Notes: generated by a model not told the origin, from the sequence alone. Shown: positions 16,564-25,719, counted from the stretch's first letter. The stretch is DNA of 37,167 bases from Gammaproteobacteria bacterium (GCA_002717445.1 PBDY01000030.1:1-37167), one strand, 5' to 3'. Numbers and translations: made by a program.

Positions 16564-17895
16564 TTACTGAGTCTTATTTAAATCAGATTTATAGGTTTCA
16601 GTTAAAGCCATTACTGATAGTAGAGTGAGCAGTGCAGCAAATGCCATGTAAGCTGAAACCCAGAAGATGTCTAATTCTTTCCACAATTTAACAGCTATAG
16701 TTGGAGCAAATGCTCCGCCAAGAATAGCCCCGAACTGGTAACCCAAGGTTGCTCCTGAATATCTCACCTCAGTACTAAATAGTTCAGTAAAAAAAGCCGC
16801 CTGAGGGCCATACATCATCGCTAAAAAGACCAGTCCTCCCGATACAGCCAGAGTTATTAACCAAAAATTTCCCGTATCAACCAAGGGAAAAATAGCAAAT
16901 GCCCATAGACCCGATAAGACTGCACCCAACATAAAAATACCTTTTCTCCCGTGTCTATCGGAGTATGAAGAGAATAGAAACTGCACGGGGACCATTATTG
17001 CTGAAGCAATTAAGACTGCAGTGAGCATGTCATCCCTTGCCATGTTTGCACTTTGAACTCCATAGGCTAGTAAGAATGCTATTAGGATATAAAAAGTAAC
17101 CTGGATGTTGAGAAAAGCTCCAGCAGCCAAAATGATCCTTTTGGGATATTTTCTGATTGCCTCGATGATCGGTGATTTCTGGATAACAATCCCATCATTA
17201 TCCTGCTGATCGTTTCTATGGGCCGCTAATTCCTTAAACGCTTCAGTGTCTTCAATATTTAATTGAATATACATACTGATAACGATTAAAAGAGCGCTGG
17301 CAAGAAAAGGAATTCTCCAGCCCCAAGCATTAAAAAATTCTTCTGAAACCAAAGCACTGGTAATAATGAGGGCTAAGTTGGCTAATATCACTCCGATTGG
17401 CGCGCCAGCTTGAGCAAAAGCTCCGTAATAACCCCTTTGATCCGATGGAGCGCTCTCGGTAACTAAAAGCATGGCACCGCCCCATTGACCACCAATAGCC
17501 AATCCTTGTGAAAATCTCAATAGAGTAAGAAGAATGGGCGCCGCAACACCAATCATTGCATAAGTCGGTAACAGGCCTATTAATGTGGAGGAGATTCCCA
17601 TTAACATTAACGCACTCATGAGCGTTTTCTTTCTTCCTATTTTGTCCCCAAAATGACCAAAGATAATCCCACCAATTGGTCTTGCTATAAAACCGGCGGC
17701 AAACGTCAATAATGATAGAATTAAAGCCGTTGTGGGAGGCATTTCTCCAAAAAAAGCCGTTGGAAAAATAAGAGCTGCCGCTGCTCCATAGAGAAAAAAA
17801 TCATACCATTCTATGCTGGTGCCCGCTAAAGCCGTAAGGGCAACTTTACGCATGTTTGAATTAATTTGATTATTTTTTAAACTCTCTTCATTCAT
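16564..17895 (-). CDS. MFS transporter, metabolite:H+ symporter (MHS) type
   Basis: A 12-helix MFS protein of 443 residues from the chosen start. The N-terminus reads LAGTSIEWYDFFLYGAAAAL, the MHS-type opening. The loop 2-3 motif is GHFGDKIGRKKTLM, repeated in degenerate form as SSYSDRHGRKG in the second half. Members (ProP, ShiA, KgtP relatives) import organic acids, betaines or aromatic acids with protons. I place the start at ATG 17895; the frame can extend to a TTG at 17949, adding 18 residues without a visible ribosome binding site. A TATAAT at 17902-17907 ends six bases before the ATG, which would give an almost leaderless transcript. The substrate is unknown; the upstream TonB receptor gene is separated by a strong terminator. 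Confidence 0.85.
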   Translation of the reverse strand: MNEESLKNNQINSNMRKVALTALAGTSIEWYDFFLYGAAAALIFPTAFFGEMPPTTALILSLLTFAAGFIARPIGGIIFGHFGDKIGRKKTLMSALMLMGISSTLIGLLPTYAMIGVAAPILLTLLRFSQGLAIGGQWGGAMLLVTESAPSDQRGYYGAFAQAGAPIGVILANLALIITSALVSEEFFNAWGWRIPFLASALLIVISMYIQLNIEDTEAFKELAAHRNDQQDNDGIVIQKSPIIEAIRKYPKRIILAAGAFLNIQVTFYILIAFLLAYGVQSANMARDDMLTAVLIASAIMVPVQFLFSSYSDRHGRKGIFMLGAVLSGLWAFAIFPLVDTGNFWLITLAVSGGLVFLAMMYGPQAAFFTELFSTEVRYSGATLGYQFGAILGGAFAPTIAVKLWKELDIFWVSAYMAFAALLTLLSVMALTETYKSDLNKTQ

Positions 17896-17981
17896 CTTTA
17901 TATTATAAATTAATAGCTGGCTGAAGAAATATTTTCTAGAGAGACTCAATCATTCATTTAGCATCTAGAAAGCTGAGAAGG

Positions 17982-18015
17982 AAAAAAGACACCCAAATAA
18001 AATTTGGGTGTCTTT
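17982..18015 (-). terminator. Rho-independent terminator after the second TonB receptor (probably bidirectional)
   Basis: A perfect 14-bp stem, 17985-17998 paired with 18002-18015 around a 3-base loop, carries the core GACACCC/GGGTGTC. On the minus strand it is followed by T residues (17987-17982), as expected downstream of the receptor stop at 18031. The plus-strand side also has a T-rich flank. Confidence 0.92.
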
Positions 18016-18030
18016 CTTGTTTTTAGGATA

Positions 18031-20388
18031 TTAGAAATTTTTGCTTAGATTCAATCCAACGGTTCGAGGTTGATTGGTAAAGAAAGCAAGCCTTGCTCTA
18101 CCACCACGCTCTCTATTAAAAGATAAGTGTGCATTCTCATCAGAAAAATTATTAATATAGAGTGCAGCTTCCCAGCCATTTTCCATTTCTACCCCAACCC
18201 TTATGTTAAAAATAGTATAAGACGGCAGAACTAAATCCAAGTTCGTCACTTCAGTTCCTGAGGCACCGCCAAAAGCCAGTCCAGATGAGAACACGCCTGC
18301 ATCTTGTAATTGATCCGTTGGTTGGGTAACTCGGTCACCGATATGGTTAATTGTGCCAGTAAAATATGCATCCCCAAATTCAGTTGAAAACTCATAAGTG
18401 GCCGTTGCCGCTAATTGAATTTCAGGCACAGAAGCCAAACGATTCCCATCCTTAAGGCCGCCTAAAACAGCACCATTTGCATCTTGAACAGTTGACTTAA
18501 ACTCAGCATTAATCGAACTTCCTGCAAAAGATAGTGTTAACTGATCAGTTGGCTGTGTAATGTATTCAATTTCAATTCCGCTTGTCTGTGCTTCAGGCAC
18601 ATTAAATGAAATCCTTGAGGAGCACGAACCTGCATCTAGAGTTGCCTGGAGATCGTCTATGTCAGCTTGAAAAGCTGCTGCATTTAGGGTTGCACCATTG
18701 CTAAGACGAGATTTTATACCAATCTCATAATTCCATAAGGTCTCATCATCATAATCCTGATAGCCACCAAATATTAACTTGTCTTCAGGAGTACACATAT
18801 TTGCATTCAATGGGTCATTGACCCCACCAAGTCTGACGCCTTGTGAGATCTGTGCATTAAATGTGACATTCTCATTGTGGTCATAACGAACCAGGACCCT
18901 TGGAGCAAACCCACTAGAAGTGGTTTCATTTAGAGTGCCTGAATCACCATTGGCAAATAATCCACCTGAAGTGATGGTTCTGCTTTCATCAAGATCATAA
19001 TAACGTCCACCAAAAGTCACTTGTGTCTGTTCATTCACATCATAGGTTGCTTCACCAAATATAGCGGTTTGCTTAATGTCATACGGTAAGTCTGAATTAA
19101 ATGGTGAATCAAGATTTGGGAATCCATTGATTGTCGCAGCTGCAGTTCCTGCACCTAGTGTGGCATCTGTCCAAACAGCAGAGCCAGGAGTTGGTAGACG
19201 CTGTGCGTATTCTCTTTGTGTGTCTGAATAGAAGAAACCGACTACCCATTGAAAGGGCCCATCATCATTTGATGCAAAACGAAGTTCTGCTGTATTTTGC
19301 TCAAGTGCAGTTGTATCTCTAAGGTTTGATGGAAGAATATACATCGCTGGATCATATCCAATATCGTGCCATACACTGCTTGTCAACGCTGTAGCATCAC
19401 GACTCACTAGAATATCTCTATCTAAGTAACTGGCCACAAAAGTCATGTCATAGTTTTCCATATTGGCTTCGACAACGATATCGGCCAAGGTTGTATCATC
19501 TTCATAACCTTCTTGTAACAAGAGATGTTGCTCACGAGGCTTGAATGTCCTGGGTGATCTTGTCGTCGTGTATGGATTGGCAAACATGTTGAACTCTTCT
19601 TGGCGGTTATACCCATCGAAGTCAATCTGTTGCACAATGATTCGAGGCGTAATACTCACATTTTCACTGGGCGAAAAAGTTGCTGCCAACCTTAGGCCTT
19701 CTCTTTTTCCACTATTGATGTCTTCATTTTTTGTACCATCTTCCCCATAGGCATCAATATACCCAGCAAAATCTGTGGAATATATCACTGCCCTAAGTGC
19801 TGCATTATCGCCAAATGGTAGGTTTACCATTCCCTTCGCATGTCCACCATTTGAACCATCAGTAACACTGCTCACATCAAAATCCAACGAGGCTTCAAAT
19901 TCCTCAGGATTTGGTTTATTGGTAATATATCTTACGGTTCCACCAATAGATCCTGAGCCAAATAGTGTTCCCTGCGGACCACGAAGTGTTTCAAAACGAT
20001 TCAGATCATAAAGATCAAAGTCAGGCGTAAATAAAGACAATGAAATTACAGACTCATCCATGTAAACACCGACCTGCTCTTTCACGCCAGGTTGGTCTCT
20101 AACAATTTGCCCTGCAGACAAACCTCTGATACCGACTTGGCTTTGCCCAGGCCCGAGATTTTGTACAGCTAGGCCAGCAACATTCCTTGCAATATCCTCA
20201 AAACTTGCTGCGCCTGTTCTTTTTATATCTTTAGCTGTTTGTGCATTAATAGAAAAGGGGACATCTTGTATAGTCGATTCCCTTTTGGTTGCTGTAACCA
20301 CTATCTCTTCTATAGCAGCCCATGATGTTTGATAAGTGAACAGACCCAGTGTCACTATCGCTAAAACTAAAATATTCCTAAATTTCAT
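18031..20388 (-). CDS. TonB-dependent outer-membrane receptor
   Basis: The protein has 785 residues from the chosen start. A clean signal peptide (MKFRNILVLAIVTLGLF to about residue 25, ending SWA) precedes the TonB box IEEIVVTATKR. The plug contains DVPFSINAQT, GPGQSQVGIRGLS and GPQGTLFGSGSIGGTVRYI, and the barrel ends in a C-terminal Phe (GLNLSKNF). I choose the second ATG (20388) because GGGG in the leader then lies at ribosome-binding distance; the upstream ATG at 20400 would place MGLI before the signal peptide. A perfect FNR-type dyad sits at 20444-20457, and a strong terminator follows the gene. The substrate is not readable from sequence. It shares GGGGTTA leader spacing with the other receptor gene. 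Confidence 0.92.
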   Translation of the reverse strand: MKFRNILVLAIVTLGLFTYQTSWAAIEEIVVTATKRESTIQDVPFSINAQTAKDIKRTGAASFEDIARNVAGLAVQNLGPGQSQVGIRGLSAGQIVRDQPGVKEQVGVYMDESVISLSLFTPDFDLYDLNRFETLRGPQGTLFGSGSIGGTVRYITNKPNPEEFEASLDFDVSSVTDGSNGGHAKGMVNLPFGDNAALRAVIYSTDFAGYIDAYGEDGTKNEDINSGKREGLRLAATFSPSENVSITPRIIVQQIDFDGYNRQEEFNMFANPYTTTRSPRTFKPREQHLLLQEGYEDDTTLADIVVEANMENYDMTFVASYLDRDILVSRDATALTSSVWHDIGYDPAMYILPSNLRDTTALEQNTAELRFASNDDGPFQWVVGFFYSDTQREYAQRLPTPGSAVWTDATLGAGTAAATINGFPNLDSPFNSDLPYDIKQTAIFGEATYDVNEQTQVTFGGRYYDLDESRTITSGGLFANGDSGTLNETTSSGFAPRVLVRYDHNENVTFNAQISQGVRLGGVNDPLNANMCTPEDKLIFGGYQDYDDETLWNYEIGIKSRLSNGATLNAAAFQADIDDLQATLDAGSCSSRISFNVPEAQTSGIEIEYITQPTDQLTLSFAGSSINAEFKSTVQDANGAVLGGLKDGNRLASVPEIQLAATATYEFSTEFGDAYFTGTINHIGDRVTQPTDQLQDAGVFSSGLAFGGASGTEVTNLDLVLPSYTIFNIRVGVEMENGWEAALYINNFSDENAHLSFNRERGGRARLAFFTNQPRTVGLNLSKNF

Positions 20389-20443
20389 AATTAACCCCAT
20401 TTTTTTTGATCCTAAATAATCTCATTACACACTATTAAAGACC

Positions 20444-20457
20444 TTGATATAAATCAA
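20444..20457 (-). promoter_or_regulatory. Perfect FNR/Anr-type binding site upstream of the second TonB receptor
   Basis: TTGAT-ATAA-ATCAA matches the FNR/Anr consensus TTGAT-N4-ATCAA exactly and extends by one pair to CTTGAT/ATCAAG. It lies about 62 bases before the start codon. If the dyad sits at -41.5 (class II activation), the start would be near 20409, and a GATTAT at 20416-20421 would be the -10. The match is seen in the sequence; the regulator is inferred, and other CRP/FNR-family proteins recognise similar dyads. Confidence 0.5.
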
Positions 20458-20525
20458 GTTATAAACTGTTCGTTTAGATTATCTTTGCAAGAGAAAATGC
20501 AATGAAATCACTAAAAGCTTAAAAA

Positions 20526-20602
20526 TGGTGGGCCCGGGAGGACTCGAACCTCCGACCAATGGATTATGAGTCCACTGCTCTAACCAACTGAGCTACAGGC
20601 CC
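20526..20602 (-). tRNA. tRNA with CAU anticodon, probably tRNA-Ile2 (lysidine-modified)
   Basis: Read on the minus strand the gene begins GGGCCTGTAGCTCAGTTGG and ends with an encoded CCA at 20526-20528, followed at once by five T. All four arms fold: acceptor GGGCCTG/CGGGCCC, T-arm GGAGG-TTCGAGT-CCTCC, and anticodon loop CTCATAA. The anticodon is CAU, so it is tRNA-Met or tRNA-Ile2. C4-G69 and C5-G68 in the acceptor stem together with A37 and A38 match features recognised by TilS, which favours Ile2 (reads AUA after lysidine modification). Elongator tRNA-Met remains possible. Confidence 0.9.
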
Positions 20603-20676
20603 TTTGGGAGTGATTATTCTATCATCATAATGAATGTTATACTCCAAACAAGTTTAAAGAATATGAATTCAGTTTT

Positions 20677-21510
20677 ATGGAAATCAATAGAGCATTCACA
20701 AGAATAGAAGAGGGAGAAATTCATTATCGATATTCGGGTAATGAGTCAGATGAGACTATCTATATGATTCACTCTTCACCTGCATCCTCAGTCATTTTGC
20801 TTCCATTGATGGGAGAATTAAATGCTCATTTCCATACAATTGCTCCTGATACCCTGGGATTTGGTGATTCCGTTCCTCCAACCAAGGATCAACCTTCAAG
20901 TGCTGATTATGCAGAAAGCGTTATAAGAGTTTTGGATCAATTAGAGATAGATCAATGCTATTTTTATGGCAGCCATACTGGTGCCCATATAGCGACAGAG
21001 GTAGCTATCAATTTCCCTGATCGGGTTAAGAAATTAGTTCTAGATGGGATTGCAATGTTTACTGATGAGGAAAAAGAAGATTTTCTCAAGCATTATGCAC
21101 CAGAAATAAAGCCCGATGAATTTGGGCGCCATCTTATCTGGGCATGGAATTTTGTTCGAGACCAGTTCATTTATTTTCCTTATTACAAGAGAAGCCCAGA
21201 ATATAGAAGAGCTGAGGTAGAAATGCTTCCACCAGAAATCTTGAATAATCTTGTGCTTGAAGTCCTAAAAGGTCTAGACACTTATCATAAGGGTTACCAT
21301 GCAGCTTTTACTCATAATATGACAGAAAGACTTCCATTGATTAAAGTAGAAACTTTATGTGGGGCATCGGAAGATGATCCATTAAAAGCGGGTGTTGACA
21401 AGGCATTGGATCTTATACCAAATTCAAAAAAAGCCACTTTTCCTGGCGAAGCTAAATCTGATGGCTTAAAGACTAAGGCAAGAACGATTGCCGATTTCTT
21501 GAAGTCTTAA
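20677..21510 (+). CDS. Alpha/beta-hydrolase-fold protein with an atypical nucleophile elbow
   Basis: The 277-residue cytosolic protein has the alpha/beta-hydrolase layout: [11 protein letters not shown] at the oxyanion strand, [12 protein letters not shown] before helix A, and [15 protein letters not shown] at the elbow (residues 96-110). The canonical G-x-Ser-x-G position is occupied by His: G98-S99-H100-T101-G102. The C-terminal end, where a catalytic His normally lies, reads [14 protein letters not shown] without one. The middle acidic position may be in GASEDDPL. So either the family uses another chemistry (Ser99 or His100) or it is not a hydrolase. Similar G-x-H-T-G proteins are, to my recollection, common in proteobacteria but unassigned. 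It converges on rpoD with a 4-bp overlap. No function is assigned. Confidence 0.75.
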   Translation: MEINRAFTRIEEGEIHYRYSGNESDETIYMIHSSPASSVILLPLMGELNAHFHTIAPDTLGFGDSVPPTKDQPSSADYAESVIRVLDQLEIDQCYFYGSHTGAHIATEVAINFPDRVKKLVLDGIAMFTDEEKEDFLKHYAPEIKPDEFGRHLIWAWNFVRDQFIYFPYYKRSPEYRRAEVEMLPPEILNNLVLEVLKGLDTYHKGYHAAFTHNMTERLPLIKVETLCGASEDDPLKAGVDKALDLIPNSKKATFPGEAKSDGLKTKARTIADFLKS

Positions 21511-23384
21511 CTCTCGTTCATGAAGCTTTTCAGCTTCTCACTTCGAGATGGATGTCTAAGCTTTCTTAATGCTTTTGCTTCAATCTGTCTAATACGCTCA
21601 CGAGTCACATCGAACTGTTTTCCAACCTCTTCAAGCGTGTGATCTGTATTCATATTGATGCCAAAACGCATCCTGAGTACTTTCGCTTCTCTTGGTGTTA
21701 GGCTTTCAAGAATATTGATGGTGTTTTCTTTGAGACCTGTTTTGGTAGCAGCGCCATCAGGTTGATCGATAGTGCCATCTTCAATGAAATCGCCTAGTAT
21801 TGAATCCTCATCATCCCCAATTGGTGTTTCCATGGAAATGGGCTCTCTTGAAATCTTCAATACTTTCCTGATCCTAGAAACTGGCATCTCCATTACTTCA
21901 GACAATTCTTCCACGCTTGGCTCTCTTCCTTTTTCTTGAATCATTTGTCTTTGTATGCGATTGAGCTTATTGATCGTCTCAATCATGTGAACCGGAATAC
22001 GGATGGTTCTTGCTTGGTCTGCAATCGATCTGGTAATGGCTTGTCTGATCCACCAAGTTGCATAAGTTGAGAATTTATAACCTCTTCGGTACTCAAACTT
22101 ATCGACCGCCTTCATCAGACCTATGTTTCCTTCTTGAATGAGATCCAAGAATTGCAGACCTCTGTTTGTATATTTCTTAGCAATTGAAATCACGAGTCGC
22201 AGATTGGCCTCAACCATCTCTTTTTTAGCACGATCTGCTCTTATTCTTCCCATATTCAATTCACGGTTGACCTCTTTGATTCCTTGAATTGACAAATAGG
22301 AGGTTTCTTCCAATTTTGCCAACCTTTTTTGGTTTGCCACAATCTTGGCTTTGTTTTTATTGAGTATGGATGAGTACTTTCTTTTCGCACGAATGTATTT
22401 GTCAACCCAAGTCAATTTGCTCTCATTGCCAATGAATGTTTTCCTTAATTCATCCATCGGAAGACCGGCTTTATTAACCACCAATTCTCTGATTTCTTTT
22501 TCAAAACGCTTCACTTCATCCATGTAGGTTGTGATGATCATTTGTAGCAGATCAAATAATTTAGGAGAAATCTTTACTCCCATCAGTGTTTCTTTGATCA
22601 AGGCTTTTTGCTTTTCGGCTTTCTCGATATCATTTCCTTCTATCAACGTGATGAGTCTATTGGTTTGACGACTGAGTTTTTTAATTTCTTTCTCAATCGC
22701 AGCGACATCAATTTCTACCGGTTCAGCATTGTCATCAGAGTTAATTTGAATGATTTCATCATTCTCAAATGCAAAATCTGAGAAAATATCTAAAAGCTTG
22801 CTCTCGTCTTTGTCCTCTTCTTGAGCAATCACTTCTTTGATCGTTTGATATCTTTCTTGAATAAAAATTAATACCGGCAAGAAAGAGGAGAGTGTTTCTT
22901 GAATCTTATTGTTTCCATCTTCAATTTTTTTGGCAATGACAATTTCACCCTCTCGATCGAGAAGTTCAATCGTCCCCATCTCACGCATGTACATTCTGAC
23001 CGGATCAGTGGTTTTCCCAATTTCATTTTCGATTGGGTTGATGGTCTCTTGATCATTGGCCTCGTTTGCATTATCCGATGCTTTATTGGCGTGCTCTTGG
23101 ACGGATATTCCCATATCGCTGATCATCTCAACAATTTCTTCCAAGCGATCAGCCTCTATGACACCCTCTGGAAGGTTCTCATCCAACTCAGCATAAGTAA
23201 TGAATCCTTCATTTTTGCCTTTTTTCAGAAGCAACTGAAAGGGTGACTCTTCCTCGTCAGAGGAATCAATCGACTCGTCTTCATCTTCTGTGAAGACTGA
23301 CTGTAATTCATCGAGATCTAGGCTTTCTTCTTCGTCGATGGCATTTTTTGTCACTTCTTCTTCTTTTAAATTTTCTTCAGTCAT
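21507..23384 (-). CDS. rpoD: RNA polymerase primary sigma factor RpoD (sigma-70)
   Basis: This 625-residue protein is a full primary sigma factor. It has an acidic region 1.1 (about 1-110), region 1.2 ([21 protein letters not shown]), the non-conserved insert, and region 2 from [22 protein letters not shown] through the -10 reading element around [18 protein letters not shown]. Region 3 follows, then region 4 with the -35 reading helix ([20 protein letters not shown]). It directs RNA polymerase to housekeeping promoters. It follows dnaG by 62 bp in the macromolecular synthesis order rpsU-yqeY-dnaG-rpoD. A TATAAT lies in that gap, so it may have its own promoter. The stop overlaps the convergent hydrolase gene. 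Confidence 0.98.
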   Translation of the reverse strand: MTEENLKEEEVTKNAIDEEESLDLDELQSVFTEDEDESIDSSDEEESPFQLLLKKGKNEGFITYAELDENLPEGVIEADRLEEIVEMISDMGISVQEHANKASDNANEANDQETINPIENEIGKTTDPVRMYMREMGTIELLDREGEIVIAKKIEDGNNKIQETLSSFLPVLIFIQERYQTIKEVIAQEEDKDESKLLDIFSDFAFENDEIIQINSDDNAEPVEIDVAAIEKEIKKLSRQTNRLITLIEGNDIEKAEKQKALIKETLMGVKISPKLFDLLQMIITTYMDEVKRFEKEIRELVVNKAGLPMDELRKTFIGNESKLTWVDKYIRAKRKYSSILNKNKAKIVANQKRLAKLEETSYLSIQGIKEVNRELNMGRIRADRAKKEMVEANLRLVISIAKKYTNRGLQFLDLIQEGNIGLMKAVDKFEYRRGYKFSTYATWWIRQAITRSIADQARTIRIPVHMIETINKLNRIQRQMIQEKGREPSVEELSEVMEMPVSRIRKVLKISREPISMETPIGDDEDSILGDFIEDGTIDQPDGAATKTGLKENTINILESLTPREAKVLRMRFGINMNTDHTLEEVGKQFDVTRERIRQIEAKALRKLRHPSRSEKLKSFMNES

Positions 23385-23418
23385 TATTTTTGGTGCCGCT
23401 TATAAAAATTGGTTGGGT

Positions 23419-23424
23419 ATTATA
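23419..23424 (-). promoter_or_regulatory. Putative -10 element for an rpoD-proximal promoter
   Basis: Read on the minus strand, a perfect TATAAT lies 34 bases upstream of the rpoD ATG, between the dnaG stop and rpoD. No good -35 hexamer is found at 16-18 bases; that position is covered by the FNR-type dyad at 23437-23450. Confidence 0.4.
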
Positions 23425-23436
23425 GCCCTATTTATG

Positions 23437-23450
23437 TTGATATTTATCAA
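23437..23450. promoter_or_regulatory. Perfect FNR-type dyad overlapping the dnaG stop, upstream of rpoD
   Basis: TTGAT-ATTT-ATCAA fits TTGAT-N4-ATCAA without mismatch. It overlaps the dnaG stop codon and covers the place where a -35 element would lie for the TATAAT at 23419-23424. A CRP/FNR-type protein there would more likely compete with polymerase than activate. This may be chance in AT-rich DNA. Confidence 0.3.
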
Positions 23451-25177
23451 TTTTTTGGATTATTTGTCAGTTCTTTGAGCCTCTTTTCATCCGATTCACT
23501 TAAATCTTTATTCTTTGCTTTTTCAAGAAGACTATTGAGCTCTTTTTTTGTATTTGCTTTTTTTAGACTCAAAACGATGTCATCGAACTCTTTTTCAAGC
23601 TCTGAGGCATTCACGATAATCTCCTCTACAGCGAGTTCTGCTAAAAATCGTCTCAATTGATCATTTTCAAAATGTTGAACAATGGTTGCCACCTTTATGG
23701 ATTCATTGTCATGGACTAAACCTATGATTTCTTTAAGAATATCAACACCTTTTAGATCTATGAATTCAAGATGATCATTTGGTGAGAGTTTGGTTCCAAG
23801 ACTTGGTTGATGCAAAAGAACCCTGATGGCTTGATGAACAAGTGTCGGCCTTTTTATGCTTTCTCTTTTGACCTCTTTTCTAGGCTTTTGTATTTCTGTT
23901 GACCGAGGTAAGAAGCTTTTTGTGGGCACTCCATAGTGTTTGGCAATTTTTTCTACGACGAGATCTTTGTAAATTCCTTCTCTGATCTGACGAACCAGAT
24001 GGATTGCTTTTTCAGCAGCATTTGCCTTTCCAGTCAAAGAGTCGATCTCAAAACTGCTGTTACAAATCTCTATGATCATGTCGTCTAATGTGAACGATTC
24101 TTTTAGCAATTTTTTAAAAGGTTCTGAGCCGTGTTCCCTTACTGCTGTATCGGGATCACTGCCTTTCTCAAGCATCAAGAACCTCACACTCTTATTCTGT
24201 TTGATCAGAGGAAGGCAGATCTCAAGAGCTCTGACGGCTGCTTTTTTCCCGGCATTGTCCGCATCGAAGCAAAAAGTGAGCTCGTTTGCCTTTTGAAAAA
24301 TGAGTTTAATGTGGTTCTCAGTGGTTGCGGTTCCCAAGGTTGCCAGTGCGTTCTTCATCCCGTATTGAGCGAGTCCAATGACATCCGTGTATCCTTCGAC
24401 AAGTATGACTTCTTTCGTGTTTGAGATCTCCTGTTTGCCTTCAAATAGACCGTAAAGGAGGTAGCCTTTTTTAAAAAGTGTTGTTTCGGGTGAGTTTAAA
24501 TATTTTGGATCATCTTCTTCATCGATGACTCTTCCACCAAAACCAACCACGTCTCCCCGATTGTCGCGAATTGGAAACATGACTCTATTTCTGAATCGGT
24601 CATAGTACCCTCCCTTATCTTTTTTGATGATGAGACCGGCCTCAAACAATTGGTCAATATTCTTTTCGGTCGTTCCAAAATTTTTCGTGAGGTCATCCCA
24701 TGAGTTATTTGAAAAACCAATGCCAAAATATTTTGCTGTCTTTCCATCAATGCCCCTATCTTTAAGGTATTCAATGACTTTTTTTGAAGACTTTAAATTG
24801 GACTGAAAGTAACCAGAGACTTCATTGAGCAGTGATTTTAAGCTTGTTTGCTTTTGAGTGAGTTTGATATCCTCATTGGATTTAGGGACCTCCATACCCA
24901 ACATTTTTGCAAGCTCCTCAATGGCCTCAACAAATGTGAGCTTTTCATAATCCATCAAAAAACCAAGGCTCGTTCCGTGAGCGCCGCATCCAAAGCAATG
25001 ATAAAAACCTTTCTCAGGACTGATGGTGAAGGAGGGTGTTTTTTCGTTATGAAAGGGGCAACATGCTTTGTATTCCTTTCCTGCCTTTTTGATTTCGACA
25101 CGCTTTCCAATGATCTCAGTAATATCTGATCGATCAACCAAATCATCTATGAATGTTTGTGGAATTCTTTCTACCAT
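23447..25177 (-). CDS. dnaG: DNA primase DnaG
   Basis: The 576-residue primase carries an N-terminal CHC2 zinc domain (C40, H43, C61, C64 in CPFH and CFGC), the catalytic RNA-polymerase domain with GFGGRVIDEEDDPKYLNSPET, and the Toprim core with EGYTDVIGL and FDADNAGKKAA. A C-terminal helicase-interacting domain follows (about 430-576). It makes RNA primers for DNA replication with DnaB. The length is close to E. coli DnaG (581). It lies 80 bp after yqeY and 62 bp before rpoD. In E. coli a terminator between rpsU and dnaG attenuates transcription; I see no convincing hairpin in the gap at 25178-25257, only two AGTCTAA direct repeats. Confidence 0.98.
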   Translation of the reverse strand: MVERIPQTFIDDLVDRSDITEIIGKRVEIKKAGKEYKACCPFHNEKTPSFTISPEKGFYHCFGCGAHGTSLGFLMDYEKLTFVEAIEELAKMLGMEVPKSNEDIKLTQKQTSLKSLLNEVSGYFQSNLKSSKKVIEYLKDRGIDGKTAKYFGIGFSNNSWDDLTKNFGTTEKNIDQLFEAGLIIKKDKGGYYDRFRNRVMFPIRDNRGDVVGFGGRVIDEEDDPKYLNSPETTLFKKGYLLYGLFEGKQEISNTKEVILVEGYTDVIGLAQYGMKNALATLGTATTENHIKLIFQKANELTFCFDADNAGKKAAVRALEICLPLIKQNKSVRFLMLEKGSDPDTAVREHGSEPFKKLLKESFTLDDMIIEICNSSFEIDSLTGKANAAEKAIHLVRQIREGIYKDLVVEKIAKHYGVPTKSFLPRSTEIQKPRKEVKRESIKRPTLVHQAIRVLLHQPSLGTKLSPNDHLEFIDLKGVDILKEIIGLVHDNESIKVATIVQHFENDQLRRFLAELAVEEIIVNASELEKEFDDIVLSLKKANTKKELNSLLEKAKNKDLSESDEKRLKELTNNPKN

Positions 25178-25257
25178 CGCACGAAAATAATAATTACCAG
25201 AGAGAAAAGTCTAACTAGTAAGTCTAAGTAGATTTGGAAAAAAAGTAAAAGGTCTAT

Positions 25258-25713
25258 CTAAGAGACTTGCTTTGAGATGATTTCGCGGACCATTTGGCTA
25301 GCCAATTTCATATCAATTTTTGATCCGGCTTCATTTTTAAGTGAAGCCATGATAGTTCCCATTTCCTTCATGCTGACTGCACCCATATCACTTATGATTC
25401 TTTCGATCATTTCAGCAACTTCGTCTTCTCCCAATTTCTCTGGAAGATATGCTTTTAAGATTAAAGCTTCCTGACTCTCTTTTTCAAAAAGCTCATTCCT
25501 GCCAGCAGCCTCATACTGTTCCGCTGCTTCATACCTTTGCTGCATCTGCTTTTCAATGATTGAGATCACATCATCATCCGATAGCTCAGTCCTTGTATCG
25601 ATCTCTTTTTGTTTGATTGCAGCAACCAACATCCTTAGTGTAGACACCCTCAGTTTTTCGCCTGCTTTCATGGCATCCTTGACGTGGGATTGGATTTCAG
25701 TGAAGAGCGTCAA
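25258..25713 (-). CDS. yqeY: GatB/YqeY-domain protein
   Basis: The 151-residue protein is a stand-alone YqeY/GatB tail domain. It has the typical start MTLFTEIQSHVKDAMKAGEKLRVSTLRMLVAAIK split over helices 1 and 2, then KQKEIDTRTELSDDDVISII, YEAAGR, and the C-terminal GSKIDMKLASQMVREII. The domain resembles the tRNA-binding tail of amidotransferase subunit B; its own role is not established. It sits 6 bp after rpsU and before dnaG, the usual gammaproteobacterial position, and is presumably part of the same transcript. Confidence 0.93.
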   Translation of the reverse strand: MTLFTEIQSHVKDAMKAGEKLRVSTLRMLVAAIKQKEIDTRTELSDDDVISIIEKQMQQRYEAAEQYEAAGRNELFEKESQEALILKAYLPEKLGEDEVAEMIERIISDMGAVSMKEMGTIMASLKNEAGSKIDMKLASQMVREIISKQVS

Positions 25714-25719
25714 AGTAGA

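Noticed and set aside
16539-16570. Terminator between malonyl-CoA decarboxylase and the MFS gene
   Set aside because: TCAGTAA and TTACTGA form only a 7-bp repeat that spans both stop codons with an 18-base loop; it is probably a by-product of the convergent TAA stops.
20526-20602. Elongator tRNA-Met
   Set aside because: Not fully excluded, but C4-G69 and C5-G68 with A37 and A38 fit lysidine-type tRNA-Ile2 better. The anticodon alone cannot decide.
25178-25257. Attenuator between yqeY and dnaG like the E. coli rpsU-dnaG terminator
   Set aside because: Only short direct repeats (AGTCTAA) and no stable GC-rich hairpin with a T-run are present.
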